A stretch of DNA of 64,000 nt from Blastomonas sp. SL216 (GCA_026625625.1 CP113055.1:3799333-3863332), one strand, 5' to 3'. Shown: positions 50,579 to 60,610, counted from the first letter of the stretch. Notes: generated by a model not told the origin, from the letters alone. Numbers and translations are program-made.

Positions 50579-51499
50579 ATGATCGAGATTTTCTCCACGG
50601 CCCAGGCGGAGAGCGAAAGCGGCATCGAATTCTGGAACACGCTACTGGGTGAAACCTATCGCGGGCTGATCGTCGATCCGGTGGGGCAGCGCTTTCATGC
50701 CGAACTGAAGCGCTGGTCGCTGGACGGCATGACGCTGACCTGGCCGCAATCCGCCGCCGCCCGCATTTCGCGGTCGCGCGCCATGCGATCGGACGATGCG
50801 CTGGTGCTGCACGTGCTGCATGCGGGACAATGCACGGTATCGCATCGCGGGCGCGAGGCGCATCTGGCACCCGGCGACATGGTGCTGTGTGCGGCACAAG
50901 AGGCTTATACCTTCGAGGCACCCGAACGGCACCAGATGCTGATCGTGGAATTCGACCAGGCGATGCTCGCCAGCCGGATGACCGATGTGGAGGCGCATCT
51001 GGCGCGGCCGGTCTCGGGCCAGTTCGCCTCCACCCGCATCCTGCGCAATTTCCTCCTGTCGCTGTGGCACGAGGCATCGGCCAATCTCGATGGGCCGACC
51101 AGCGCCGTGTACAGCGATACCATCCTGTCGCTGGTCGTCGCTGCGCTGCAGGCGGAACCATCGCAGGCAGTGGCCGGGGACGACCCATTGCTGGCGCGGA
51201 TCAAGGGGATTGTCGAGGCGCGCCTGGGCGATGCGGGTCTGACGCCGTCGGCCATTGCCGACCAGATCGGCATGCCGCTGCGCACCATGCAGCTGGCGTG
51301 CTCGAAGCGCGGCATCACCTTGTCCAATTATATCGTCCGGCGGCGGCTGGAAAAGGCGCGCGAGCTGCTGGTCAACCGGCCTGGCGTGCCCGTTACCGCC
51401 ATCGCCTATGAGCTGGGCTTCAACGACTGCGCCTATTTCGCGCGACGCTTTCACGCGGCGTTCGGCGTGTCGCCGACCGAGTTCCGCACCCGCCACTGA
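50579..51499 (+). CDS. AraC-family regulator
   Basis: A 306-residue protein. The N-terminal half is an AraC_binding_2-like sensor domain (RFHAELKRWSLDGMTLTWPQ; VLHVLHAGQCTVSHRGREAH then LAPGDMVL). The C-terminal half has two helix-turn-helix motifs (LTPSAIADQIGMPLRTMQLA and VPVTAIAYELGFNDCAYFAR). It resembles regulators of aromatic-acid or phenol catabolism (NphR/FeaR-like). It follows the aldehyde dehydrogenase by 59 bases and precedes a TonB receptor, either of which it may control. Confidence 0.85.
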   Translation: MIEIFSTAQAESESGIEFWNTLLGETYRGLIVDPVGQRFHAELKRWSLDGMTLTWPQSAAARISRSRAMRSDDALVLHVLHAGQCTVSHRGREAHLAPGDMVLCAAQEAYTFEAPERHQMLIVEFDQAMLASRMTDVEAHLARPVSGQFASTRILRNFLLSLWHEASANLDGPTSAVYSDTILSLVVAALQAEPSQAVAGDDPLLARIKGIVEARLGDAGLTPSAIADQIGMPLRTMQLACSKRGITLSNYIVRRRLEKARELLVNRPGVPVTAIAYELGFNDCAYFARRFHAAFGVSPTEFRTRH

Positions 51500-51597
51500 C
51501 TTGCGCCCGAGTCCGGTTATTTTGCGCGATCGTTACAGCGGCCCCGTGCCCGCACTGCTACCCCCGATGCATAAAACAACTATTTCAGGGGATGGAT

Positions 51598-54225
51598 ATG
51601 CGGATTGCGCGCGTTTCGTGCAGTGTTCTGGCAATGGCTCTGGCGCTGGTCGCCGCTCCGGCCTGGGCGCAGGATGCCAGCACCGGCCAGGCTGAACAGC
51701 CGGCACAGGAAGAAGGGCTGCAAGAGATCGTCGTCACCGCGCAGCGTCGCGCGGAATCGCTGCAGGATGTGCCGATCGCCATCTCTGTCTTCAGCGCCGA
51801 TGCGATCACCGAGCAGGGCGTGGGCAATCTCGCCGCGCTCTCGCGTCTCGCGCCCAACGTCAACCTTGACGCCGGTACCCCGTTCTCGGGATCGACCGCA
51901 GTCATTTCCGCGACCATTCGCGGCATCGGATCGGATGACTTTGCCTTCAACATCGATCCCGGCGTCGGCATCTATCTGGACGGCATCTATCTGGCCCGCA
52001 CTGTCGGCGCCAATCTCGATCTGCCCGATGTCGCGCGGGTCGAGGTGCTCAAGGGGCCGCAGGGCACCCTGTTCGGGCGCAACACCATCGGCGGCGCGAT
52101 TTCCATCGTGACGCGCGAGCCGGGGCGCGATTTCGGCATTACCGGCGATGTGACCACGGGGCGCTTCAACTATCTGCGCTTCCGCGGCACGGTCGATCTG
52201 CCGCTGGCAGACAATCTGCGCACCTCGCTCACCGTTTCCAGCTCCAACCGTGACGGCTTTCTGCGCCGGGTGCCGTTCACCGGAGCGGGCGCGCGCTTTG
52301 CGTCCAACTCGGACAGCTTCCTCAATTTCAACCATTCCAGCTACCGCACCGCAGAGCGCGAAGGCGGGGAGGGCAGCTTCAGCATGCGCGGCCGCGCGAT
52401 CTGGGAGCCTTCGGACCGTTTTCGCGTCTCGTTCTCCGGCGATTATTCGCACAGCGACAATAGTGGCCAGGCGAGCAAGCTGCTGGGCACTTTTGAAAAC
52501 CTGCCCGGGCCCTTTGCCGGCACCGCCAACCTGCCGGGCACCGCATTCAGCCCGACCAATACCGGTTTCCTGTTCGGCGGCCTCTACAATTTCTGCATCA
52601 ACTCGACCCCGGCACAGATCGCCGCGCGCAACGCCCAGGCTTTGTGCGGTGCGCGCGGAACGCAGTTCCTTCCGAACCGCCGCCTGACATCCTTTGCCAG
52701 CGTCAATGTCGATGCGGACCCGACCAACGACCGCATCCCGTGGGACAGCCGGTTCCTCAACCCGAATATTGACGAAAGCTATTCGACTGGTCCCAGCTTT
52801 TCCAAGCTTACCGCCTGGGGCGTGGCGGGTACGCTGGAATATGACCTGACGCCCGATATCCAGATCAAGTCGATCACCGGCTATCGCAAGACCAACTGGA
52901 AGGCCGGCGGCGACTATGACGGCTCGCCGCTCAGCATTGTCGAGATCACCTTCGAGCAGAACCAGTGGCAGTTCAGCGAGGAGCTGCAGCTGCTGGGCTC
53001 TGCGCTCGACGACAAGCTGACCTTTGTCGGCGGTGCCTATTATTTCGAGGAAAAGGGCAACCTCCACGATTTCGTGACCTTCAACGAAGGTCTGGTGCAG
53101 GTCGATGGCCCCAACCGGTTCGACACCAGCAACTATGCGTTTTTCGGCCAGGTGGATTATCGCCCGATCGACCTGATCAGCTTCACCATCGGCGGCCGCT
53201 ATACCAATGAAACCAAGCGGTTCGAGGGCAGCCAGCAAGAGCTGAACGGCTTCAACTACCGGTTGTTCGGATGCTCCGCGCCCGATGGTACGATCGCGCC
53301 GCTCGGCCAGTTCCCGCTCGCCCCTCCGGGCGTGCCCTGCTTTGCCGGGCTCAGCTTCCCGTCGGCGGCCGAACCGACCCGCGTCTATGTGCCGGGCGTC
53401 AACCGCGCCAAGTTCAACAATTTCTCCCCGCGCGTCGGTGTTCAGCTGCACCCGAGCGAGGATCTGCTGATCTTCGGTAGCTGGTCGCGGGGCTACAAGA
53501 CCGGTGGCTGGACGACACGCCTCACCAATCCGCAAGGCAATGTCGCGCCCGATTTCGGTCCGGAAAAGGCCGAGACATTCGAGGCTGGCGTCAAGGCGAC
53601 GCTGCTCGACCGTCGCCTGCAGGTCAATGCATCGGTGTTCACCACCGAGTATACCGGGGTGCAGCTCAACATCCAGATCGGCACCTCGCCGACCATCGAC
53701 AATGCAGGCGATGCGCGGATCAAGGGCGCGGAACTGGAGATCGTGGCGCAGCCGCTGCGCGGCTTCACCATCACCGGCGCGCTCGGCTATCTGGACACCG
53801 CCTATACCGCGATTGCGGCAGCAGCGCTGGTCAATTCCTCGGCCATTCCCGGCATCCAGCGCGGCATCGCGATCGGCGCGCCGCTGCCCAAATCGGCGGA
53901 ATGGAAGTTCAACCTCAGCCCGCGTTACGAGCACCGCCTGCCCGATGGCAGCGGGATCATCGCGCTGGCAGACTGGTCGCATGCCAGCAGCTTCCGCAAC
54001 GATATTGCAGGCACCGAGCTGCTGTTCCGCCCGGCGACCGACATGTTCAATGCGTCGATCCAGTATGTCACGGCGGACGACAGCTGGTCGCTGACGCTGG
54101 GCGGCACCAACCTTTCCAACGAGCGTTTCGTCACGACAGGTGGCCTCAACCTCTCGGCGGGCACCGCCTTCGGCAGCTACAACCGTCCGCGCGAATGGTT
54201 TGCGCGGCTGGGCTTCAAGTTCTGA
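51598..54225 (+). CDS. TonB-dependent receptor
   Basis: An 875-residue outer-membrane receptor. A signal peptide (to about residue 24, AWAQ) is followed by TonB-box-like EIVVTAQRRAESLQDVPIAI. The plug contains GIGIYLDGIYLART-like VGIYLDGIYLART and VEVLKGPQGTLFGRNTIGGA; the barrel ends RPREWFARLGFKF. It has long extracellular loops (residues 300-400) suited to a bulky substrate. The start at 51598 is preferred over 51592 because AGGGG lies six bases upstream of it. It is followed by an alcohol dehydrogenase 26 bases on, forming an operon. Confidence 0.92.
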   Translation: MRIARVSCSVLAMALALVAAPAWAQDASTGQAEQPAQEEGLQEIVVTAQRRAESLQDVPIAISVFSADAITEQGVGNLAALSRLAPNVNLDAGTPFSGSTAVISATIRGIGSDDFAFNIDPGVGIYLDGIYLARTVGANLDLPDVARVEVLKGPQGTLFGRNTIGGAISIVTREPGRDFGITGDVTTGRFNYLRFRGTVDLPLADNLRTSLTVSSSNRDGFLRRVPFTGAGARFASNSDSFLNFNHSSYRTAEREGGEGSFSMRGRAIWEPSDRFRVSFSGDYSHSDNSGQASKLLGTFENLPGPFAGTANLPGTAFSPTNTGFLFGGLYNFCINSTPAQIAARNAQALCGARGTQFLPNRRLTSFASVNVDADPTNDRIPWDSRFLNPNIDESYSTGPSFSKLTAWGVAGTLEYDLTPDIQIKSITGYRKTNWKAGGDYDGSPLSIVEITFEQNQWQFSEELQLLGSALDDKLTFVGGAYYFEEKGNLHDFVTFNEGLVQVDGPNRFDTSNYAFFGQVDYRPIDLISFTIGGRYTNETKRFEGSQQELNGFNYRLFGCSAPDGTIAPLGQFPLAPPGVPCFAGLSFPSAAEPTRVYVPGVNRAKFNNFSPRVGVQLHPSEDLLIFGSWSRGYKTGGWTTRLTNPQGNVAPDFGPEKAETFEAGVKATLLDRRLQVNASVFTTEYTGVQLNIQIGTSPTIDNAGDARIKGAELEIVAQPLRGFTITGALGYLDTAYTAIAAAALVNSSAIPGIQRGIAIGAPLPKSAEWKFNLSPRYEHRLPDGSGIIALADWSHASSFRNDIAGTELLFRPATDMFNASIQYVTADDSWSLTLGGTNLSNERFVTTGGLNLSAGTAFGSYNRPREWFARLGFKF

Positions 54226-54251
54226 TCGGGGCGGCAGGGGAGACGCGATCA

Positions 54252-55364
54252 ATGGCCCATGCTGCCAGAGCCGCCGTGCTGCGCCAGCCCGGCGGCGTGC
54301 CGGGGATAGAGCCGGTCACGCTGGAAGAGCCACGGCCCGACGAGCTGCTGGTCGAGATCCGCGGGGTTGGCGTGTGCCACACCGATATGGTGATGCGCGA
54401 CCAGCATCTGCCGGTGCCGCTGCCGGTGGTGCTGGGGCATGAAGGAGCGGGGATCGTCCGCGCGGTCGGCCGGGATGTGACTGACTTTGCCCCCGGCGAT
54501 CCGGTGGTTTTGAGCTTCATGTCGTGCAGCCATTGCCCCTCGTGCGACGAGGACGCCCCGGCCTATTGCCACAACTGGTTTCCGCTCAATTTCTTCGGAG
54601 CCAGGGCGGATGGATCGACCGGCCTGGTCGATGCAGGCGGCAAGGCGGTGCACAGCCATATCTTCGGCCAGTCGTCCTTTGCCAGCCATGCACTGGTCAA
54701 CCGGCGCAACGCCATCAAGGTGCCCGGCGACCTGCCGATCGAGCTGCTCGGGCCTTTGGGCTGCGGCATCCAGACGGGGGCAGGCGCGGTGCTCAACAGC
54801 TGCCGGGTGCGGCCGGGGTCCAGCGTTGCCGTGATCGGTGCAGGCGCTGTCGGCCTGTCGGCCATCATGGCAGCGCGGATCGCCGGGGCGGCGACCATTG
54901 TCGCGCTCGACATCAATCCGGCCCGTATCGAGCTGGCGCTGGACCTTGGTGCAACCCATGGCCTGCGCGCGGATGCGGACAGCTATCCGGGGCATGCCGC
55001 TGCTGCCGGATGCCCCGCAGGGTTCGACTATATCTTCGACACCACCGGCATCATCGGCGTGGTGAACGAGGCCATCACGGCGCTGGCACCGCGCGGCGAG
55101 ATGGCGCTGGTCGGGGCCTATGCCCCGGGCACGCCGGTGGGCGCGGATCCGACGTTCATCATGAGCGGCGGACGCGTCATTCGCGGTATCGTGGAAGGCA
55201 GCGCCGATCCGCAGCGCTTCATCCCCGAGCTGATCGAACTCTACCGCGCGGGCCAGTTCCCGTTCGACCGCCTGATCGAGCGCTTTCCGTTCGATCAGAT
55301 TGCCGACGCCATCGAGGCGGGCGAAAGCGGGCGCGTGGTCAAGCCGGTGCTGATCCTGCCCTGA
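54252..55364 (+). CDS. Zinc-dependent aryl-alcohol-type dehydrogenase, copy 1
   Basis: A 370-residue MDR enzyme. Catalytic zinc ligands are C42 and H63/E64 (VCHTD; GHEGAG). The structural zinc has C92, C95, C98 and C106 (SCSHCPSCDEDAPAYC), and VIGAGAVGLSAIM is the NAD loop. The sequence parallels the copy at 62755-63867 along its length (GVGVCHTD/GVGLCHTD, HIFGQSSFASHA/HFFGQSSFSTLA). Both are close to benzyl-alcohol/aryl-alcohol dehydrogenases. It would oxidise an aromatic or terpenoid alcohol. It is coupled to a TonB receptor before it. Confidence 0.88.
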   Translation: MAHAARAAVLRQPGGVPGIEPVTLEEPRPDELLVEIRGVGVCHTDMVMRDQHLPVPLPVVLGHEGAGIVRAVGRDVTDFAPGDPVVLSFMSCSHCPSCDEDAPAYCHNWFPLNFFGARADGSTGLVDAGGKAVHSHIFGQSSFASHALVNRRNAIKVPGDLPIELLGPLGCGIQTGAGAVLNSCRVRPGSSVAVIGAGAVGLSAIMAARIAGAATIVALDINPARIELALDLGATHGLRADADSYPGHAAAAGCPAGFDYIFDTTGIIGVVNEAITALAPRGEMALVGAYAPGTPVGADPTFIMSGGRVIRGIVEGSADPQRFIPELIELYRAGQFPFDRLIERFPFDQIADAIEAGESGRVVKPVLILP

Positions 55365-55397
55365 TCGGACGGGGGTCGATCTGATGCGGGCCAGCAA

Positions 55398-55445
55398 GAG
55401 GTTCGCGCATTTTGGTTGTGTTTTACTACCAAGTGCGCGAACCTC
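55398..55445. promoter_or_regulatory. 48-base inverted repeat abutting the HxlR gene start, likely operator
   Basis: Perfect 12-base arms GAGGTTCGCGCA and TGCGCGAACCTC enclose a second, shorter repeat TTGGT/ACCAA. It ends five bases before ATG 55451, so it covers the ribosome-binding region of the HxlR gene and could be either its operator or an mRNA hairpin controlling its translation. Confidence 0.6.
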
Positions 55446-55450
55446 GCAAA

Positions 55451-55942
55451 ATGAGTCGTTCGCACAATCAGCCTTGCCCCGTCGCCGCTTCGCTCAACCA
55501 GCTGGGCGACATGTGGACATTGCTGATCGTGCGCGAGGCGCTGAACGGCGCGACCCGTTTCGGCGATTTTCAGCGCAATACTGGTATAGCCAAGACCATG
55601 CTGTCCGACCGGCTGGACCAGATGGTGCGCGATGGCCTGCTCGAGCGGCATGATATCGGCCAGCGCGGCGTCCGGCACGAATATCGGCTGACCCGCAAGG
55701 GCCGCGCGCTGGTGCCGGTCATGGCCGCGATCAGCCAATGGGGCAATGCCTGGCTGTTCGGCGAGGGGCAGGAGCCGATTGCGCTGGTCCATCGCGAAAC
55801 CGGTGAACCCATTGCCCCGCTGCGACCATCCGATGCGCAGGGCCAGTCGTTCGAATGGCGCGATGTCCGCATGGTGCCGGGGCCAGGAGCCGCGCCCGCG
55901 CTCAAGACCCGTTTTGCCTCCATTCCCCCCAATCAGGAGTGA
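55451..55942 (+). CDS. HxlR-family winged-helix regulator
   Basis: A 163-residue protein. The HxlR domain (about residues 10-100) reads LNQLGDMWTLLIVREALNGA then TRFGDFQRNTGIAKTMLSDR; HEYRLTRKGRAL follows. Unlike the tandem regulator at 3421-4392 it has one domain and no cysteine module in its tail. Its start is set at 55451, after the large inverted repeat. The gene directly upstream of the molybdopterin oxidoreductase (six bases) may be co-transcribed with it. Confidence 0.87.
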   Translation: MSRSHNQPCPVAASLNQLGDMWTLLIVREALNGATRFGDFQRNTGIAKTMLSDRLDQMVRDGLLERHDIGQRGVRHEYRLTRKGRALVPVMAAISQWGNAWLFGEGQEPIALVHRETGEPIAPLRPSDAQGQSFEWRDVRMVPGPGAAPALKTRFASIPPNQE

Positions 55943-55947
55943 CCGAT

Positions 55948-58254
55948 ATGGCCAGCAGCCCCACGGATGCCTGGAAGCCCACCGCCTGCGGATTATGCTA
56001 TGCCAATTGCGGGGTGCTGGTGCAGACCGGCGGCGAGGACGACCACCATATCCTGCGCGTCAAGGGCGACAAGGATCATCCGGCCTCGCGCGGCTATACC
56101 TGCAACAAGGCGCTGAAGCTCGATTATTATGTCAACGGTCGCGACCGGCTGACATCGCCGCTCCGCCGCCGCCCGGACGGCAGTTTCGAGGAAATCGACT
56201 GGGACACCGCGATCCGCGAGGTCGCGCAGAAGATGGCGGCGATCCGCGACACGCACGGCGGCGACAAGATCTTCCGCTATGGCGGCGGCGGGCAGGGCAA
56301 TCATCTGGGCGGTGCCTATTTCTCCTCGGTCATCGCCGCGCTCGGCATCAGATACCGCACCAATGCGCTGGCCCAGGAAAAGACCGGCTTTGGCTGGATG
56401 ATGAACCGCATGTTCGGCGGCGGCGTGCATGGCGATCTGGACCATGCGCAGACGCTGATGATCGTCGGCAAGAATCCGTGGCAGTCGAACGGCTTTCAGC
56501 GCGCGCGCATTCTGATGCGGCAGATTTCCAGGGACCCGGACCGCACGCTGATCGTCATCGACCCCAAGCGCACCGAGACGGCGGAGCTGGCGGATATCCA
56601 CCTCGCTGTCCGGCCTGGCCGCGATGCCTGGGCGCTGTCTGCGATGATCGCGCATATCGTGCAGAATGACATGCTGCCGCACGACTGGCTGGCAGAGCAT
56701 GCCACCGGGCTGGAGGCGGTGATCCAGCGGTTCCGGACGATCGATGTCGCTGCCTATAGCGAATTTGCCGGGCTGGATCCTGCCGATGTCATCGCGGCGG
56801 CAGAGGCGGTCGCCAAGGTCGAGGCGGCGGCGCTTTACGAGGATATCGGGCTGCAAATGGCCCCCAACTCGACGCTCGGAAGCTATCTCAACCTGTTGCT
56901 GATGGCGATATGCGGCCATTTCGGGCGTCCCGGGACGATGGCCATCACCTCCAACCTGCCCGGACCGTTTTTTGGCAAGTCCGATCAGGGCGTGGTGGGC
57001 GAGGACGAGCGCGAGACTGGCTGGCGCACATCGCCGGTCACGAACTCGCGCATCGTCAGCGGGCTTGTGCCCTGCAACGACGTGCCCGCCGCGATCCTGA
57101 CCGATCACCCCGACCGCTATCGCGCGATGTTCATCGAAAGCGGCAATCCGGCACACAGCATGGCGGACAGCCAGAGCTGGCGCGAAGCCCTGCGGGCGCT
57201 GGACCTAGTGGTGGTGATCGACATCGCGATGACCGAAACTGCGCGCGAGGCGCATTATGTGCTGCCCGCGCCCAGCCAGTACGAGAAGTGGGAGGCGACC
57301 TTCTTCAACTTCGAGCATCCGGCCAATGTCCACCATCTGCGCGCGCCGGTGATCCCGCCGATCGGCAATGTGCTCTCCGAGCCGGAGATTCACAGCCGGC
57401 TGGTCGAGGCACTCGGCGTGATCGATCCTGCCAGTCTGGAGCCGCTCAAGGCCGCAGCGGCCAAGGGGTTGGATGCCTATGGCCCCGCATTCTTTGGCCA
57501 TATGGCGCATAATCCCGGCCATATGCGGTATGCCCCGCATATCCTCTATCGCACTCTGGGGCCGCATCTGCCCGAAGGCGCGGCAGCAGCGGCGATCTAT
57601 TGGGGCATGGTGCAGCGCTTTGTCGCCGGTCATGCCGAAGCCGTGAAGCGTGCTGGCCATGCGGGCGAGGGGCTGGCGCTGGGCAACGCGCTGTTCGAGG
57701 CGATCCTGCATGGGCGGTCGGGTACGGTGTTCGCTGTCGATGACTTTGCCGAGAGCTTTGACCGCATCGACTTTGCCGATCGCAAGATCCGCCTGCATGT
57801 CGGCGAGATGCTGGACGAGGTGGAGGGGCTTGCCGCGATGCAGGATGCAGTCGCGGCCGATCCCGATTTCCCCTTCATCCTGGCTGCAGGCGAGCGGCGG
57901 ATGAACACCGCCAATTGCGCCATCCGCAATCCCGCCTGGATGGACAGCAACGATGCCACCTCGCTTGCGGTGCATCCCGACGATGCCCGGCGGATAGGCG
58001 TGGCGGACGGCGGCATGATCCGCGTCGTCACGCGCAATGGCGAAGCGACGGTCGATGTGCGGATCGACGACCGGCAGAAACCCGGCACACTGGCGCTGCC
58101 CAATGGCCTGGGCATGCTTTATCCCAATGCACAGGGCCATGCGGTGGGGATGGGCGTATCGGTGAACGAACTGACGGGGCTGGAGAACAAGGACCGCTTT
58201 GTCGGCACGCCCTATCACAAATATGTCCCCGCCCGGTTGGAACGGGTGGCCTGA
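55948..58254 (+). CDS. Molybdopterin oxidoreductase, DMSO-reductase family
   Basis: A 768-residue protein. The N-terminal 4Fe-4S motif is C14-x2-C17-x3-C21, then C52 (CGLCYANCGVLV; YTCNKAL). Domains for the two pterin guanine dinucleotides follow (GGGGQGNHLGGAYFSS; IVGKNPWQSN; VIDPKRTETAELADIHL) and a C-terminal cofactor-binding domain (ALPNGLGMLYPNAQGHAVG). No twin-arginine signal is seen, so it is cytoplasmic. A single-subunit form suggests a hydroxylase, dehydrogenase or hydratase. The metal ligand residue could not be identified with certainty. It lies between an HxlR gene and a TonB receptor, so a catabolic role on an aromatic or terpenoid compound is likely. Confidence 0.87.
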   Translation: MASSPTDAWKPTACGLCYANCGVLVQTGGEDDHHILRVKGDKDHPASRGYTCNKALKLDYYVNGRDRLTSPLRRRPDGSFEEIDWDTAIREVAQKMAAIRDTHGGDKIFRYGGGGQGNHLGGAYFSSVIAALGIRYRTNALAQEKTGFGWMMNRMFGGGVHGDLDHAQTLMIVGKNPWQSNGFQRARILMRQISRDPDRTLIVIDPKRTETAELADIHLAVRPGRDAWALSAMIAHIVQNDMLPHDWLAEHATGLEAVIQRFRTIDVAAYSEFAGLDPADVIAAAEAVAKVEAAALYEDIGLQMAPNSTLGSYLNLLLMAICGHFGRPGTMAITSNLPGPFFGKSDQGVVGEDERETGWRTSPVTNSRIVSGLVPCNDVPAAILTDHPDRYRAMFIESGNPAHSMADSQSWREALRALDLVVVIDIAMTETAREAHYVLPAPSQYEKWEATFFNFEHPANVHHLRAPVIPPIGNVLSEPEIHSRLVEALGVIDPASLEPLKAAAAKGLDAYGPAFFGHMAHNPGHMRYAPHILYRTLGPHLPEGAAAAAIYWGMVQRFVAGHAEAVKRAGHAGEGLALGNALFEAILHGRSGTVFAVDDFAESFDRIDFADRKIRLHVGEMLDEVEGLAAMQDAVAADPDFPFILAAGERRMNTANCAIRNPAWMDSNDATSLAVHPDDARRIGVADGGMIRVVTRNGEATVDVRIDDRQKPGTLALPNGLGMLYPNAQGHAVGMGVSVNELTGLENKDRFVGTPYHKYVPARLERVA

Positions 58255-58286
58255 GGGCCATCCTTCAGCGCAAGAAATGTCAAATT

Positions 58287-58317
58287 CCGCGCCACGCTGG
58301 GCTAAAGCCAGGCGCGG
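58287..58317 (+). terminator. GC hairpin downstream of the molybdopterin oxidoreductase
   Basis: Perfect seven-base arms CCGCGCC and GGCGCGG with a partly paired interior (TGG-GC, GC-CA). There is no T-tract. It may be a weak terminator or an mRNA-stabilising stem before the next TonB receptor gene. Confidence 0.4.
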
Positions 58318-58382
58318 TGGTCGCAGATAGACATCATCCCTGCACAAAGGCCCGAAAAAGGGTCGGCTTGATAGGGAGCAGG

Positions 58383-60608
58383 ATGATGAAGAGCCTCAAC
58401 TGGGCGCGGCCGATGGTGCTCGCGCTGACCATCTCGACATCGACGATCGCCTGGGCGCAGGAAGCCCCGGCCAGCGATGACGCCGCCGCCAATACCGGCG
58501 AGATCATCGTTACCGCGCAAAGGCGCGAACAATCGCTGCTGGAAGTGCCCGTGGCGGTGACCGCGCTCGGCGGCGATGCGCTGGCGCAGCGCGGCATCAG
58601 CAATTCGGCGCAGCTGGGCGAGGCGGTGCCCAATCTGCAGATCAACAGCCCCTATGGCAGCACGCAGCCCAATTTCTCGCTGCGCGGCATCGGCGTCGCC
58701 AATGAATATAACAGCAATCAGGCATCGCCCGTCGGGGTGTACCTGGATGATGTCTATCTCGCCCCGCGCACCAGCCACGGCATGGGCCTGTTCGACCTCG
58801 ACCGGATCGAGGTGCTGCGCGGGCCGCAGGGCACCCTTTTCGGCCGCAACACCACCGGCGGCGCGATCAACTTCATCACCCGCAAGCCCGATCTTTCGGG
58901 CACCAATGGCTATGTCCAGTTGGGCTATGCCAATTTCGACACCTTCACCGCTCAGGGTGCGGCAGAAGCAACCCTGGCCGAGGATGTCGCTGGGCTGCGT
59001 CTGGCGGTCAACTATGCCAAGGGCGATGGGCAGATAGAGAATGTGCTGCCCGGCGGGCGCGACGCAGCATCGGTCGATACGCTGCAGGGCCGTCTGTCGC
59101 TGCGGGTAAAGCCCAGCGAAACGCTCGACATCGTGCTGCGCGCCTATGGCGGGCGCGATCGCGGCACCCAGGCGGCGGTGCACGGCCTTGGCGCCTTCCG
59201 CACCGGGCTTGGCTTTTTCCAGACCAGCGAGAACCGCATCGGCAACAACAATACCGACGCTTGGGGCTTTTCCGCCAATATCGCGCTCGAGCTATCGGAC
59301 CAGTGGAGCCTTGCCTCGATCACCAGCTATGACGGTGGCAAGCAGAACCTGCAACAGGCGGCGGACGGCTCGCCGCTCGACCTGCTCGATATCAACTGGC
59401 GCTCGCGCTACCGCCAGTTCAGCCAGGAACTGCGGACCAACTATAGCGGCAATGGCGTCGATTTCGTCGGTGGGCTGTTCTACGGCTGGGACCGCAACAT
59501 CACCGACAACACGTTCAACCTGCCGCTTCCACCTGCAGGCGGTTTCTTCCAGCACTATCGCCAGGTCCGCAAATCCTATGCGATTTTCGGCCAGGCCGAT
59601 GTCACGCTGGCCGAGCGCTTGGTGCTGACCCTTGGGGCACGCTACACGCGCGACCGCTCGCGCTATGACGATGCCTTTGCCTTTCTGTTCGTGGGGGCAG
59701 TGGGTGCGCCTCAAACGCCGCTGGCGACGACCGTGCCCTGCGCAGGCGTGGCCGGGACTTGCCCGTTCAATCCGGCGGCGCGCTTTGCCCTGGCCGATAC
59801 CAACAAGGCGCTGACCGGGCGGATCGCGCTCAGCTATACATTCGACAATGGCCCGCTCGTCTATGCCAGCTACAATCGCGGCTATCGCGCAGGCGCGGTC
59901 AATGGCGGCGGCTATACCTCGTCTGCGGGCATCGGCTATATCGAGCCCGAGCGGGTCAACGCCTATGAGCTGGGCATCAAGGGGCGCACCGATGACCGGG
60001 TGTTCACCTATGCCGCGTCCGCCTTTTACTATGATTATTCGAACCAGCAGCTGCAGGATACGCGCGCCGGGCCGGTGTCCTTCCTGGTCAACGCGCCCGC
60101 ATCCGAAGTCTATGGCGTGGAGCTGGAAACGACCATCCAGCCGACCGATGGCGTGCGGATCAACGCGGCGCTGGGCTGGCTCAAGTCACGCTACAAGACG
60201 CTGACGCTGCAGGGGGCGAACTTGTCGGGCAACGACCTGCCGTTCGCGCCAGAGCTGACCGGCCAGCTCGGCCTGGAATGGGACATGGCCGAGGTTGCGG
60301 GCGGCACCATCACCTTCGCGCCCAATGTCGTCTATTCCAGCCGCCAGTTCTTCTCGCCGTTCAACACCGACAATGCGCCGGGGACGCTGCAGCTCAATTC
60401 CGAACTGCAACAGGGCGCCAATGCCAAGGTCAACGGCACATTGAGCTGGTCGGATGACCGCATCACCGTGCGGCTGTTCGCCAACAATCTGCTCAACCGC
60501 AAGACCTATGGCTATGGCCTCGACCTGAGGGGTGCGGGCTTCCCGTACAATTTCCTCGTCCCCAATGCGCCGCGCACCTTCGGGGTCAGCGTCCGGTTCG
60601 GCTTCTGA
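58383..60608 (+). CDS. TonB-dependent receptor
   Basis: A 741-residue outer-membrane receptor. A signal peptide (MMKSLNWARPMVLALTISTS onward, ending AWAQE) is followed by TonB-box-like EIIVTAQRREQSLLEVPVAV. The plug has VGVYLDDVYLAPRTSHGMGL and VLRGPQGTLFGRNTTGGAIN; the barrel ends RTFGVSVRFGF. GGAG precedes ATG 58383/58386. It is followed two bases later by a cytochrome P450, an arrangement seen when the imported compound is hydroxylated at once. Ligand unknown, plausibly a steroid, terpenoid or aromatic. Confidence 0.92.
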   Translation: MMKSLNWARPMVLALTISTSTIAWAQEAPASDDAAANTGEIIVTAQRREQSLLEVPVAVTALGGDALAQRGISNSAQLGEAVPNLQINSPYGSTQPNFSLRGIGVANEYNSNQASPVGVYLDDVYLAPRTSHGMGLFDLDRIEVLRGPQGTLFGRNTTGGAINFITRKPDLSGTNGYVQLGYANFDTFTAQGAAEATLAEDVAGLRLAVNYAKGDGQIENVLPGGRDAASVDTLQGRLSLRVKPSETLDIVLRAYGGRDRGTQAAVHGLGAFRTGLGFFQTSENRIGNNNTDAWGFSANIALELSDQWSLASITSYDGGKQNLQQAADGSPLDLLDINWRSRYRQFSQELRTNYSGNGVDFVGGLFYGWDRNITDNTFNLPLPPAGGFFQHYRQVRKSYAIFGQADVTLAERLVLTLGARYTRDRSRYDDAFAFLFVGAVGAPQTPLATTVPCAGVAGTCPFNPAARFALADTNKALTGRIALSYTFDNGPLVYASYNRGYRAGAVNGGGYTSSAGIGYIEPERVNAYELGIKGRTDDRVFTYAASAFYYDYSNQQLQDTRAGPVSFLVNAPASEVYGVELETTIQPTDGVRINAALGWLKSRYKTLTLQGANLSGNDLPFAPELTGQLGLEWDMAEVAGGTITFAPNVVYSSRQFFSPFNTDNAPGTLQLNSELQQGANAKVNGTLSWSDDRITVRLFANNLLNRKTYGYGLDLRGAGFPYNFLVPNAPRTFGVSVRFGF

Positions 60609-60610
60609 CC

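Noticed and set aside
51580..54252. 890-residue antisense frame opposite the second TonB receptor
   Set aside because: Low-complexity Arg/Ala/Gly/Asp composition with no domain; the plus strand encodes an unmistakable receptor.
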